From NCBI RefSeq assembly GCF_027789125.1, contig NZ_JAQFVF010000089.1:248001-312000 (forward strand): a DNA stretch of 64,000 bases. Direction: 5' to 3'. Each line of letters opens with the position of its first letter. The first letter of the stretch is position 1. Of the stretch, positions 42,449-51,242 are shown one piece after another. Below the pieces are notes generated by a model. That model ran no database searches and was not told the origin of the DNA. It saw only the letters and a program-made list of their open reading frames with translations. This DNA is from Paenibacillus aestuarii (GTDB lineage Bacteria > Bacillota > Bacilli > Paenibacillales > NBRC-103111). Position numbers and translations under genes: made by a program.

Positions 42449-43948
42449 TCAGCTCCTTACGGATTTCTTATGAATAACTTCTTTATACGTCTCAAAAGCT
42501 TCCCGCCACTGCGCGCTGTCCTCAGGCTCATAACGATCAGGCGGGAACGAGTCTATCACTACCTGACGGATTTGTTCCAAAGACTGTACCTCGCCGTGCG
42601 CTTTCGCCTGCATCATCACGTTACCGATCGCCGTCGCCTCGACTGGCCCGGCAATGACCGGACGGCCGGTCGCATTGGCCGCCAGCTGGCAGAGCAGGCG
42701 GTTCTGAATGCCGCCGCCGACGATATGGATCGCGGTGAGCTTGCGGTCCAGCAGATGCTCGATTTCATCCAGCGTCTGCCTGAACATCATCGCCAAGCTG
42801 TCGACGATGCAGCGGACTAGCTCCGCTTTCGTCTGCGGCACTTGCTGCCCGGTCTGAAAGCAGTAATGGCGAATCCGCTGCGGCATGTTGCCCGGTGCCA
42901 GGAAGGCCGCGTCCGCCGGATCGACATAGCAGGTCAGCCCGCGTTCCAGCTTTGCCATTTCCTGCATCTCGGTATACGAAAGCGCTTCGCCTTCGAGCTC
43001 CCACTGGCGCTTGCATTCCTGCAAGAGCCATAAGCCCATGATGTTTTTGAGCATGCGAATTTTGCGTTCTGCGCCGCCTTCGTTCGTAAAGCCCCAGCGT
43101 CTGGCATGCTCATTCATGATCGGCTCATCGAGCTCAACGCCCATAAGCGACCAGGTTCCACAAGAGATGTACGCATAATCGCCCTGCAGCGACGGAATCG
43201 AGACGACGGCTGACGCCGTATCGTGCGAAGCTGTCGCCACAATCGGAATGGGGCCAACCTGCAGCTCTTCGGCGATGTCTCGGCGAAGATGGCCTTCAGC
43301 CGTACCGGGCATGACGATCGGCGTGAATAAGGAGGAAGGGGCTGCAATCTGGTTCAGCAGCTCTCTGTCCCAATCTCGCGCTATCGGGTTCAGCAGGCCT
43401 GAAGTGCTGGCAATGGTATATTCCGTTGAGCGAACGCCTGACAAATAAAAGCGGAATAAATCCGGCATAAACAGCATGCGGGTATCGGCGTCTACTTGCA
43501 GCGCGTTCTCACAGGATTCCGCAACGAGTTGAAAAATGGTATTAAAAGATAAGGACTGAATGCCCGTACGGCCGTATAAGGACTCATCCGGGAGCTTGCT
43601 TAGCAGTTCTTCCATCGCCGGCACGTTGCGCGCATCGCGATAGTGATATGGATTACCCAGCAGCTTGCCTTTGCCGTCCACGAAGCCGTAATCCACGCCC
43701 CACGTATCGACAGCGATGGAAGCCGGGCTGCCTGAACCGTGCTGCTTATAGGCGTGAATGCCTCGTTTCAGCTCATGAAACAGCCGCAGGAAGTCCCAGT
43801 GCAGACTCGTTCCCAGCTGAACCGGATCGTTGGCAAAACGGTGGATGTCTTCCACCGTAAGCCGGGAGCCGTCCCAGCTGCCGAGTATCGTTCTCCCGCT
43901 GCTTGCTCCGAAATCAACGGCCAGCATATGCATATGGTTTGTTCCCAA
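42449..43948 (-). CDS. FGGY-family kinase (rhamnulokinase-like, probably for L-fuculose)
   Basis: A 499-residue FGGY sugar kinase. Motifs include AVDFGASSGRTILG at the start, SIAVDTWGVDYGFVD, ASHDTASAVVSIP and ISCGTWSLMGVEL. The sequence is closest to the RhaB-like pattern, but the operon holds fucI, fucU and an aldolase, so L-fuculose is the likely substrate. The start is uncertain: TTG 43948 follows GGGGTGAC by 4 nt, GTG 43957 overlaps that site, and ATG codons are near 43930. It is 6 nt from the aldolase start. Confidence 0.87.
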   Translation of the reverse strand: MGTNHMHMLAVDFGASSGRTILGSWDGSRLTVEDIHRFANDPVQLGTSLHWDFLRLFHELKRGIHAYKQHGSGSPASIAVDTWGVDYGFVDGKGKLLGNPYHYRDARNVPAMEELLSKLPDESLYGRTGIQSLSFNTIFQLVAESCENALQVDADTRMLFMPDLFRFYLSGVRSTEYTIASTSGLLNPIARDWDRELLNQIAAPSSLFTPIVMPGTAEGHLRRDIAEELQVGPIPIVATASHDTASAVVSIPSLQGDYAYISCGTWSLMGVELDEPIMNEHARRWGFTNEGGAERKIRMLKNIMGLWLLQECKRQWELEGEALSYTEMQEMAKLERGLTCYVDPADAAFLAPGNMPQRIRHYCFQTGQQVPQTKAELVRCIVDSLAMMFRQTLDEIEHLLDRKLTAIHIVGGGIQNRLLCQLAANATGRPVIAGPVEATAIGNVMMQAKAHGEVQSLEQIRQVVIDSFPPDRYEPEDSAQWREAFETYKEVIHKKSVRS

Positions 43949-43981
43949 CGAAGTCACCCCGCTTTTTTCGTACGATTCCCT

Positions 43982-45772
43982 TTACTTATACAGCGGTCCA
44001 AAATTGCTGCATGCGCGGAAATCGGCGCCTTCCGGATCCTTCGTGCCGAAATTGCTCCATACGCGCGGACGGAACACTTTATCGCTCGGTACGTTATGCA
44101 TGGAGACCGGGATGCGTAAAATAGCTGCCAATGTAATCAGATCGGCGCCAATATGGCCATAGCTGATCGAGCCGTGGTTCGATCCCCAATTGTCCATGAC
44201 CGAATATACGTCGGTAAAGGAATCTTCGCCAGTCAAAATCGGCGCGAACCAAGTCGTCGGCCAAGTCGAATCCGTCCGCAGATCGAGCGTATTGTGGACG
44301 TCTTCCGGCAGGTCGACGGTGTAGCCTTCAGCCAGCTGCAGGACAGGACCTAGACCCTTGACCAAATTAATGCGTGACATCGTCACCGGCATGCCGCCTT
44401 TGGTCAGGAAGTCGGTCGAGTAGCCGCCGCCACGGAAATATTCCACGGATGCAGGGCGCCAGGACGTTGCTTCCAGACACTGCGTCACTTCTTCGTCCGT
44501 GATTTCCCAGAACGGCTTCATCACCGGCTGTCCGTCCCGCGATTGCTGGCCTGTTCCGTCCAAAGCAGCCGGACCGGAATTGATCAGATGGAGAATGCCG
44601 TCTTTAGCAGCTCCGGTTAATGTATGACCGGTCACGCGTTCAACCGCATCCGGACTCCAATACGTTCTGACATCGGCAAAAATTTGCGCTGTATTCGTCA
44701 GCAAATTGCCGAACAGCATCGCAACGCCGTTCAAACTGTCGTTCTCCGTGGCGACGAGATAAGGCGCGCGCTTGCCGTTCCAGTCAAACGATGTGTTCAA
44801 TACGGCTTCCAGGAAATCCCCGTTCGGGAAATGATCCGTCCAGTGGCGCTGCCCTTGGAAGCCTGACAGAATCGCATTGTGACCAAGCGCTTCTTCGCCG
44901 AACTCCAGCTCGGCAAGCTTGGGATTCCCGACCATCAGATCGCGCACGATCAACGACATTTTCACAACCGTTTCCCAATCTTGATCTTTGCGTTCACGGG
45001 AGGTCTGGATTTGCGGCGGGTTATTGTCCGGACCTTCCTTGCAGTTCTCTTTCACCCAATTCAGAGCAAGGCGGTATTCTTCCGGATCAAAAATTTCTTC
45101 ATCGATTCGGCGCACAAGCTCCGACATGTCCACATACTCATTGCGCATACCCAGGTAGTTTTGGAACAGCTCTTCGTTCACGATCGAGCCCGCGATGCCC
45201 ATGGATACGGAACCGATGGACAGGTACGATTTGCCCTTCATATAGGCCGCCGCAAGTCCAGCTTTGGCGAAACGGATCAGCTTCTCCTGCACGTCCTGCG
45301 GAATATCCGTCGTGCCCGCATCCTGCACGTCTTTTCCGTAAATGCCGAATGCCGGAATGCCCTTCTGCGCATGGCCGGAAAGGACAGCTGCCAAGTACAC
45401 CGCACCAGGACGCTCCGTCCCGTTGAAGCCCCAGATCGCCTTCGGCGTCGTTGGATCCATGTCCATCGTCTCTGTGCCGTAACACCAGCATGGTGTCACT
45501 GTAATTGAGACGCCTACGCCCGACTTGGCAAATTTCTCCGCTGCTGCCGCTGATTCAGCCACACCCCCGATACAAGTGTCGGCTATGACGCATTCCACCG
45601 GCTCACCGTTCGGATATTTCAGCGTTTCGCTAAGCAAGGCGGCAACCGCTTTGGCCATGTTCATCGTCTGCTCTTCAAGCGACTCGCGCACCCCTTTTCT
45701 TCTGCCGTCTATCGTCGGCCGAATACCGATTTTCGGAAAACCTTGTTTCCATCTGTTGTCATTGTTTGCCAT
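43982..45772 (-). CDS. fucI: L-fucose isomerase
   Basis: Isomerises L-fucose to L-fuculose. The 596-residue protein matches FucI in length. It shows PKIGIRPTIDGRRKGVRESL at the start, the middle IWGFNGTERPGAVYLAA and GNPKLAELEFGEEALGHNAI, and metal-site residues in GGYSTDFLTKGGMPVTMSRI. ATG 45772 follows AAGGAGG by 9 nt; an upstream frame start is rejected. A LacI-type operator sits between fucI and fucU. Confidence 0.96.
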   Translation of the reverse strand: MANNDNRWKQGFPKIGIRPTIDGRRKGVRESLEEQTMNMAKAVAALLSETLKYPNGEPVECVIADTCIGGVAESAAAAEKFAKSGVGVSITVTPCWCYGTETMDMDPTTPKAIWGFNGTERPGAVYLAAVLSGHAQKGIPAFGIYGKDVQDAGTTDIPQDVQEKLIRFAKAGLAAAYMKGKSYLSIGSVSMGIAGSIVNEELFQNYLGMRNEYVDMSELVRRIDEEIFDPEEYRLALNWVKENCKEGPDNNPPQIQTSRERKDQDWETVVKMSLIVRDLMVGNPKLAELEFGEEALGHNAILSGFQGQRHWTDHFPNGDFLEAVLNTSFDWNGKRAPYLVATENDSLNGVAMLFGNLLTNTAQIFADVRTYWSPDAVERVTGHTLTGAAKDGILHLINSGPAALDGTGQQSRDGQPVMKPFWEITDEEVTQCLEATSWRPASVEYFRGGGYSTDFLTKGGMPVTMSRINLVKGLGPVLQLAEGYTVDLPEDVHNTLDLRTDSTWPTTWFAPILTGEDSFTDVYSVMDNWGSNHGSISYGHIGADLITLAAILRIPVSMHNVPSDKVFRPRVWSNFGTKDPEGADFRACSNFGPLYK

Positions 45773-45813
45773 ATTTATTAGCCTCCTTCGTCTATTAACC
45801 GCTTGATAGGGTA

Positions 45814-45826
45814 GAGTTATCGATAA
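45814..45826. promoter_or_regulatory. Operator-like palindrome before fucI
   Basis: GAGTTATCGATAA contains the palindrome TTATCGATAA with the central CG typical of LacI-family operators. It matches the site at 46369-46381 with one change and in the opposite orientation. Confidence 0.55.
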
Positions 45827-45870
45827 ATCAATAGGTAAAATAAAAAGGCTTCCTTTCGCTATGTTCACAC

Positions 45871-46293
45871 CTAGCTGATTACGCCTTTTTTCAAAATGAT
45901 GTTCGCATATAGCGCTTTTTCGCTCGTGGCCACAATGGCATAAGCTTGCTTCGCCCGCTCGTAAAATGCAAACCGCTCCATATGTTCGGTGGCCGGTTTC
46001 ATGTGCCGGCTGATCAGTTCTTCATAGGTGCGCCAAATCGGCGTCTCCACCTGATCGCCTGGCACGACCGCCATGAGCGCAACGGGCTGCTCACTATATG
46101 TATCGAGCGGGAACAGCTGTAAAACCGCTTCCAAAAGTTCCGGAACGCCATGTCCGTCACAGCGCAATAACCGGTTAGCGTGGCTGGCCGCCGGGAAATT
46201 GCCGTCTGCGATGACGATTTCATCGCCATGCCCCATCTCCATCAGCACCTTCAACAGTTCAGGTGACAGGATACTGGGTATACCTTTTAGCAT
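45871..46293 (-). CDS. fucU: L-fucose mutarotase (FucU/RbsD family)
   Basis: Interconverts the alpha and beta forms of L-fucose so that the isomerase gets its substrate. The 140-residue protein has the family signature LMEMGHGDEIVIADGNFPA (residues about 17-35) with the catalytic His, and YANIILKKGV at the end. ATG 46293 is behind AAAGGAGG; a frame start at 46341 has none. It is the first gene of the fuc operon, divergent from the LacI gene. Confidence 0.92.
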   Translation of the reverse strand: MLKGIPSILSPELLKVLMEMGHGDEIVIADGNFPAASHANRLLRCDGHGVPELLEAVLQLFPLDTYSEQPVALMAVVPGDQVETPIWRTYEELISRHMKPATEHMERFAFYERAKQAYAIVATSEKALYANIILKKGVIS

Positions 46294-46368
46294 ACTGCTT
46301 CCTCCTTTGACGTCTTGCCGCAAAATGTCTCGTTCAATCATACGCTTGGAAAAGCTAAAATATTCGTG

Positions 46369-46381
46369 TTACCGATAACTC
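46369..46381. promoter_or_regulatory. Operator-like palindrome in the fucU-lacI intergenic region
   Basis: TTACCGATAACTC, or GTTACCGATAAC in palindromic form, has a central CG. It is almost identical to the site before fucI and lies between the two divergent promoters. Confidence 0.6.
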
Positions 46382-46401
46382 AAAATTAACAATTAACTGC
46401 C

Positions 46402-46430
46402 TTGCTGTCAATTGTTTTTTTCTATACAAT
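46402..46430 (+). promoter_or_regulatory. Promoter of the lacI-type gene
   Basis: TTGCTG (46402-46407), a 17-bp spacer and TACAAT (46425-46430), about 30 nt before the start codon. Confidence 0.55.
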
Positions 46431-46463
46431 AGACAAATAACTTACGTGGGAAGGTTACTGTAC

Positions 46464-47468
46464 ATGGTTACTATTTATGATATTGCTGAAAAAGCAGGCG
46501 TCTCCGCGATGACCGTATCGCGAGTTATCAATAACACGGGGCGAATCAGCGAAGCGACGCGCAAGCGTGTCCGCAAAGTGATGGAAGAGCTCCATTACAT
46601 CCCGAATTCAATGGCCCGCAGCCTGGTGCTGCAAAAGACGAAAATACTTTCCCTGCTCATTACGGATATTACGAATCCGTTCTATACAACAATCGCGCGC
46701 GGTGCCGAGGATGCGGCGAAGCGCTCGGGATATCGCTTGCTTTTTGGCAATAGTGATGAGGATTATGTCAAAGAAAGGGATTACGTCGATATGATTTTAT
46801 CGACTCGCGTGGATGGCGTGTTGTTCGCGCCGACGGGAGATCAGTCGCTTGAACATCTGCAGCAGCTGCAGAAGCATAATATCCCGTTCGTCGTACTGGA
46901 TCGGGAAGTGCCGGGCATCGAGGCGGACGTCGTGCTCGGGGACAGCAAGGAAGGCGCGCGCAAGCTGGTCGAGCACCTGATCGGGCTGGGGCACAAGCGG
47001 ATCGCGCTCATTAACGGCTCGCAGGATGTATCTACGGCGCGCCTGAGGTATTTGGGCTACCGCGAAGCGCATACGCTGAGCGGAATGGCGCCGGACGACA
47101 CGCTGGTCGCCCACTTCAGTTACCGCGACTTCCACGACGAGTCGGCGTTAGACGCTTTGCTCGGCCTGGCTTCGCCGCCGACCGCTATTTTTGCCGCGAA
47201 TAACATGCTCGCCGTCGGCGTTATTCAGGCATTGCGCAAGCGCGGCCTGCAGGTGCCGCGCGACATCTCGGTTGTATGCTTCGATGACTTCGTCCATGCC
47301 GAAGCAATCAATCCTTTTCTGACGGTGGCTGCACAGCCGGCGTATCAGTTTGGCTCGCTCGGCATGCAGCTGCTGATCGAGCGGATCGAAGGCGAAGCCG
47401 CCCGGGAGCAGCGCAAGCTCATCTTGCCGTGCGAGCTGCTGATCCGGGCGTCGACGCGCGCGGTGTGA
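46464..47468 (+). CDS. LacI-family repressor of the fuc operon
   Basis: A 334-residue LacI/GalR regulator. The N-terminal HTH is VTIYDIAEKAGVSAMTVSRV (residues 2-21), followed by the hinge YIPNSMARSL and a periplasmic-binding-protein-like core ending at the sugar pocket. The start ATG 46464 follows GGGAAGG. The two operator-like sites around the fuc genes fit this protein. The effector is probably fucose or fuculose, or its phosphate. Confidence 0.93.
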   Translation: MVTIYDIAEKAGVSAMTVSRVINNTGRISEATRKRVRKVMEELHYIPNSMARSLVLQKTKILSLLITDITNPFYTTIARGAEDAAKRSGYRLLFGNSDEDYVKERDYVDMILSTRVDGVLFAPTGDQSLEHLQQLQKHNIPFVVLDREVPGIEADVVLGDSKEGARKLVEHLIGLGHKRIALINGSQDVSTARLRYLGYREAHTLSGMAPDDTLVAHFSYRDFHDESALDALLGLASPPTAIFAANNMLAVGVIQALRKRGLQVPRDISVVCFDDFVHAEAINPFLTVAAQPAYQFGSLGMQLLIERIEGEAAREQRKLILPCELLIRASTRAV

Positions 47469-47521
47469 GCGCGCACTTATGATATTCGCTCCGACACGGC
47501 AGATGGCCTCAAACCCGCTCC

Positions 47522-48364
47522 TCAACGCAGCATGCGCAGCACGACGGCTTCGTACCATTTCCACGGCAGCAGGCTCCGGCTCCACAGGCCGAGGCGCACG
47601 CCGCGCCCCAGCGGGTAGCGAAGCTTGGGGCGTGAACGGCCGGCGATGCTCACGATCGCGTCGGCAACTTCCTGCGGGTCCGGCGCTGAGCCGGCCGTTT
47701 GCTTGACCATCTGGAGCAGCTTGCTCAGCCGGCTCCAATAAGGCGAGGCTTCGGTGGTATATACACCAGCGAAGCCTTTGCTCCAAATATCCGTCCGGTA
47801 CGCACCTGGCTCCACCAGAACGACACGGACGCCGTACGGCTTCATTTCCAGCCGCAGCGATTCACTAAAGCCCTCGATAGCGAACTTCGAGGTACTATAT
47901 GGCGCAAAACCCGGGTAAGCCGTCAACCCGCTTACACTGCTTAAATTAATGATGCAGCCCGAGGCTTGAGCCCGCATATGCGGCAGCACTGCTTTGGCCG
48001 CGGCGATGACGCCGAATACGTTGGTCTCCAGCTGCTCCTTCCACGCCTCCATGGGCACATCCTCCACATATCCGCCGATGGCATAGCCGGCATTATTCAC
48101 GAGAACATCGATCCGCCCGTGCTTACGAATCACTTCCCCTACTGCCCGGTCAATTGACTCGTGCACGGTCACATCCACCTGCATAATCTCCAAGCGCTGT
48201 TCAATGCCGGCGCCCTCAGCCAAAGCTAGTAATGGGCTCTGCTTCGCCGGATCACGCATGGTCGCGATCACATAATATCCATTTTTGGCCAGCGCAATGG
48301 ACGTCAGCATACCAAAACCGCTCGAAGCCCCGGTCACAAGTGCGACTCTCTCGTCTCGATTCAT
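47522..48364 (-). CDS. Short-chain dehydrogenase/reductase
   Basis: A 280-residue classical SDR. The NAD(P) motif is TGASSGFGML near residue 11, NNAG near 90, and the active-site Ser-Tyr-Lys appears in NLSSVSG and YSTSKFA (near 158). The C-terminal region is longer than in KduD. ATG 48364 follows GGGAGGGAGG. It is convergent with the lacI-type gene. Substrate unknown. Confidence 0.9.
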   Translation of the reverse strand: MNRDERVALVTGASSGFGMLTSIALAKNGYYVIATMRDPAKQSPLLALAEGAGIEQRLEIMQVDVTVHESIDRAVGEVIRKHGRIDVLVNNAGYAIGGYVEDVPMEAWKEQLETNVFGVIAAAKAVLPHMRAQASGCIINLSSVSGLTAYPGFAPYSTSKFAIEGFSESLRLEMKPYGVRVVLVEPGAYRTDIWSKGFAGVYTTEASPYWSRLSKLLQMVKQTAGSAPDPQEVADAIVSIAGRSRPKLRYPLGRGVRLGLWSRSLLPWKWYEAVVLRMLR

Positions 48365-48485
48365 CCTCAGGCCTCCCTCCCCGTAAACGTCCATCATATA
48401 AAGTCGATTCTGTTGTATATGCTAGCCCATGATTCCGGCACACATGACACATGGCGTTATAAAAGTTTGTGGTTCTAGCGAGGAT

Positions 48486-49826
48486 CTACCCAATTATAAT
48501 CTTCCCTTCCGGATGCCGGTACAGCTCCTTGCCCCGCTTTGTCAATAAAGCATACGCAAGTGTCACGAGACCGATACGACCGATAAACATCATGATGACG
48601 ATGATCACTTTGCCGGCGGAGGTCAGATCTTGTGTCAGCCCCATGCTTAAGCCAACTGTGCCAAATGCGGATGCCGCCTCGAACAAGATCATCAGAAAAT
48701 TCTGATCCTGAAAAACACAGAGCAGCAGCGTAGCCGTAATCAGCAAAATCACAGCCAGCAGGCTAAACGAGATGGCCCGGTATATATCCCCTTTGGAGAT
48801 GCGCTGCTGGAACAGGACGACGTCTTCTTTGCCCCGGAGCATCGCTCCCACTGTTGCGAACAGGACGACAAATGTCGTGATTTTGATACCGCCTCCCGTT
48901 GAACCTGGCGCAGCACCGATAAACATCATCACAATCATAAACAATTGCGTACTTTCCCGCAGTCCGCCGATGTCAATCGTATTCACACCCGCAGAACGCA
49001 GGGTAACTGATTGAAAAACAGAAGCCAACAGCTTCGTGTCCCAGCTGAGTGGTCCGAGCGTTTTCGTATTCGTGTACTCGAACGCATAGATGACGACTGC
49101 GCCTAGAACTGTCAAAATGGCGGAGCCCGCTAACACGACTTTACTGTGTAAGGATAGCTTTCTTACTTTGGGATATACAATCAGATCCGAAATCACGATA
49201 AACCCCACACCGCCGAGAAAAATAAGCATAATGGACACGATATTCATGCCCACATCGTCAACGTAAGGCGTCAAGCTGCGAAACCCGCCCAGCAGTTCAA
49301 AGCCCGCATTATTAAAAATAGAAACCGAATGAAAAATGCCAAAATACAAAGCTTTGCTAAACCCTAGATCCCGCGACCAATGAATGGCAAAATAAAGAGC
49401 CGCCGCAGCTTCGATCGCAATGGAGTACAAGAAAACTTTGCGTGTCAGCGTAATAATCCCTTCCATCTTACCTTCATTCATCGACTCCGTTAAAATGAGG
49501 CGCTCTTGAAGAGAAATTTTCCTCTTCATAAAAATCGAAATCCAGGTAGCCATCGTCATGAAGCCGACTCCCCCAAGCTGGACCAGGGCTAGCACGACAA
49601 TCTGGCCGAACAAAGAGAAATGTGTGCCAGTATCAACTAAAATAAGCCCCGTTACGCAGGTCGCCGACATCGACGTGAATAAAGCGTCCATAAAGCCCAT
49701 GCTGTGCCCGCTGACTGATGCGAGAGGCATGTACAACAGCATGGTGCCAAAACAAATGATAAGCAAAAAGCCTCCGGCAAGCGCTCGGGGCGGCGTTATT
49801 TTGATCGCAGTTGTTGCATCGCGCAT
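48486..49826 (-). CDS. Ktr-type potassium transporter membrane subunit (KtrB/KtrD)
   Basis: A 446-residue potassium channel-like transporter with eight membrane helices and four pore loops. The selectivity-filter glycines are visible in SATCVTGLILVDTG, NNAGFEL, LRSAGVNT and SAFGTVGLSMG. It needs a cytosolic KtrA/C-type RCK subunit, which is not in the window. The ribosome binding site is TGAGGTGA. Monocistronic. Confidence 0.92.
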   Translation of the reverse strand: MRDATTAIKITPPRALAGGFLLIICFGTMLLYMPLASVSGHSMGFMDALFTSMSATCVTGLILVDTGTHFSLFGQIVVLALVQLGGVGFMTMATWISIFMKRKISLQERLILTESMNEGKMEGIITLTRKVFLYSIAIEAAAALYFAIHWSRDLGFSKALYFGIFHSVSIFNNAGFELLGGFRSLTPYVDDVGMNIVSIMLIFLGGVGFIVISDLIVYPKVRKLSLHSKVVLAGSAILTVLGAVVIYAFEYTNTKTLGPLSWDTKLLASVFQSVTLRSAGVNTIDIGGLRESTQLFMIVMMFIGAAPGSTGGGIKITTFVVLFATVGAMLRGKEDVVLFQQRISKGDIYRAISFSLLAVILLITATLLLCVFQDQNFLMILFEAASAFGTVGLSMGLTQDLTSAGKVIIVIMMFIGRIGLVTLAYALLTKRGKELYRHPEGKIIIG

Positions 49827-49882
49827 GATATCACCTCAACCACTAGAATACCATTATTTAGGTGAAAATAACATCAATCGAC

Positions 49883-49919
49883 AAAAAAGACCCCTCTTCC
49901 AATTACATAAAGAGGAGCC
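49883..49919 (-). terminator. Terminator past the 49-aa frame
   Basis: On the minus strand GGCTCCTCTT and AAGAGGGGTC pair fully if two G-U pairs are allowed, followed by six Ts. Confidence 0.75.
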
Positions 49920-49934
49920 TTGATGCATGAATGT

Positions 49935-50084
49935 TTAATAAGCGGTGTAATGTCCTATGTACAAGTTCGCCGAACTGTCCGAGCGCGTATTTCCGTGCAC
50001 AATGGCCGTGCCGCCGACAGCGTTCACAACATAACCGACCCCATCGAGGTTGACATGAATTCCTCCTCTAGGTATCCATTTCAT
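49935..50084 (-). CDS. Possible small protein (49 aa), start uncertain
   Basis: A 49-residue frame from ATG 50084 ending 16 nt before a strong terminator, rich in Gly, Val and Asn (GVGYVVNAVGGTAIVHGNTR). It has no ribosome binding site at that ATG. A GGAGGA sits 29 bp inside, in front of another frame that stops after ten codons, so a frameshift or misplaced start is possible. No family recognised. Confidence 0.4.
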   Translation of the reverse strand: MKWIPRGGIHVNLDGVGYVVNAVGGTAIVHGNTRSDSSANLYIGHYTAY

Positions 50085-50097
50085 ATAAGCGCTTACA
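50084..50097. promoter_or_regulatory. cre-like site near the 49-aa frame
   Basis: The minus strand reads TGTAAGCGCTTATA, which matches the cre consensus at 13 of 14 positions. It lies between the AraC gene and the small frame. Confidence 0.45.
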
Positions 50098-50158
50098 AGA
50101 GAAAGTATAGCGGATGGTCCTCCTTTCATGTGCAAAGCTATTGCTATGAAGTTGCACG

Positions 50159-51022
50159 TTATTGCTGTCCTGAAAGCAGCTGCGAGCGGTAAGATTTGGG
50201 CGTCAGCCCCAGCATTGTTTTGAACACCCGGCAAAAATAAGAACCATTCAAAAAACCAACTTCCTGCGCAATGTAGCCGGACGTTTTGGACGTTGTTTCG
50301 AGCAGGAGACACGCCTCTTTCAATCTGCGGTTGGTAATAAATTCCGTAATAGAGCTGCCAGTGGACTGCCTGAACGTATGTGATAAATAGTAGGTCGATA
50401 AATGCAGATCGTCGGACATTTGATGCAGATCGAATTTTTCCTTGAAGTGAAGCTCGATCCATTCGATCATTTGTTCCACGGTGTGACTGTAGCGGGGTTT
50501 AAACTTATGTTCGCTGTGTGGGGCAATCCATTCTTTTTCATAAGGTTCTAGATGCTTTAAAAGAAATAATAGACAAAGCGTGAATTCCTCCTGGTGTTTG
50601 CCCGGATGAACGTCTTTGAGTTTGCGGTTCAACTTCTCAAAAAGAGGCGCCAGCTCGTGCTGGCCAGGGATGGCTTGCATCGCAAGCGGCCCTTTCCAGA
50701 GTGTGCCGAACAGTTTGCGCAAACTGCCAAAAGCATGCAATCCGTTATCCAGCAGATACGGATCAAACATCAGCACCGTGCGTATGAACGTACCCTGCAT
50801 GCGGATGCGGTGCTGCTGAAACGGCTGAAAGACGAGCAGCGTACCGGGCTGAACCGGGGATTGCTGCTTATGGACTTCCACCGTCCCCCTGCCCTCGTAC
50901 ACATACAAAAACTCCATGCTCTGATGGGCATGATGCACTTCCCAATGCTGCTGTCTGTCCGACTTGTAATGATTCAGGTGAAACGGCTCTTTCTTCACAT
51001 TCACACTTGTGCTTAATTTCAT
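50159..51022 (-). CDS. AraC-family regulator with N-terminal cupin
   Basis: A 287-residue regulator. The N-terminal cupin has HHAHQSMEFLYVYEGRGTVE near residue 30. The C-terminal HTH pair starts near 195 (KFDLHQMSDDLHLSTYYLSH) and includes TSGYIAQEVGFLNGSYFCRV. GGAGGGATAGCG precedes ATG 51022. It follows a GH35 beta-galactosidase gene, from which it is separated by a long hairpin, so it may control that gene or be independent. Confidence 0.9.
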   Translation of the reverse strand: MKLSTSVNVKKEPFHLNHYKSDRQQHWEVHHAHQSMEFLYVYEGRGTVEVHKQQSPVQPGTLLVFQPFQQHRIRMQGTFIRTVLMFDPYLLDNGLHAFGSLRKLFGTLWKGPLAMQAIPGQHELAPLFEKLNRKLKDVHPGKHQEEFTLCLLFLLKHLEPYEKEWIAPHSEHKFKPRYSHTVEQMIEWIELHFKEKFDLHQMSDDLHLSTYYLSHTFRQSTGSSITEFITNRRLKEACLLLETTSKTSGYIAQEVGFLNGSYFCRVFKTMLGLTPKSYRSQLLSGQQ

Positions 51023-51152
51023 TCGCTATCCCTCCACAGATGCGGATATTTTTGGAAGCGGTTTCTTCGAGACGACTGTATCACAGATTGGCGGAAGCGG
51101 ATTGTGAATTTTATAGGGAAGCTTGTATTTTCTCTATGTAAAAAGAGGACGA

Positions 51153-51236
51153 AAAAAAGACAGCCGATCGTGAACTGCACCCCATTGGTTATCCACAACT
51201 AACAATGGAGGTGTAGTTCATTTTCGACTGTCTTTG
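51153..51236. repeat. Long imperfect palindrome, terminator-like, possibly insertion-sequence derived
   Basis: AAAGACAG... and ...CTGTCTTT form the base. Inside, GAACTGCACCCCATTG and CAATGGAGGTGTAGTTC pair with a few mismatches. A and T runs flank the base, so it can act as a terminator of the GH35 gene. Such palindromes occur as the terminal sequences of some insertion elements; no transposase is present. Confidence 0.65.
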
Positions 51237-51242
51237 TATTCG

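Noticed and set aside
51054..51067. cre-like sequence TGGAAGCGGTTTCT upstream of the AraC gene
   Set aside because: It matches the consensus at only 12 of 14 positions, with a mismatch at a core base.
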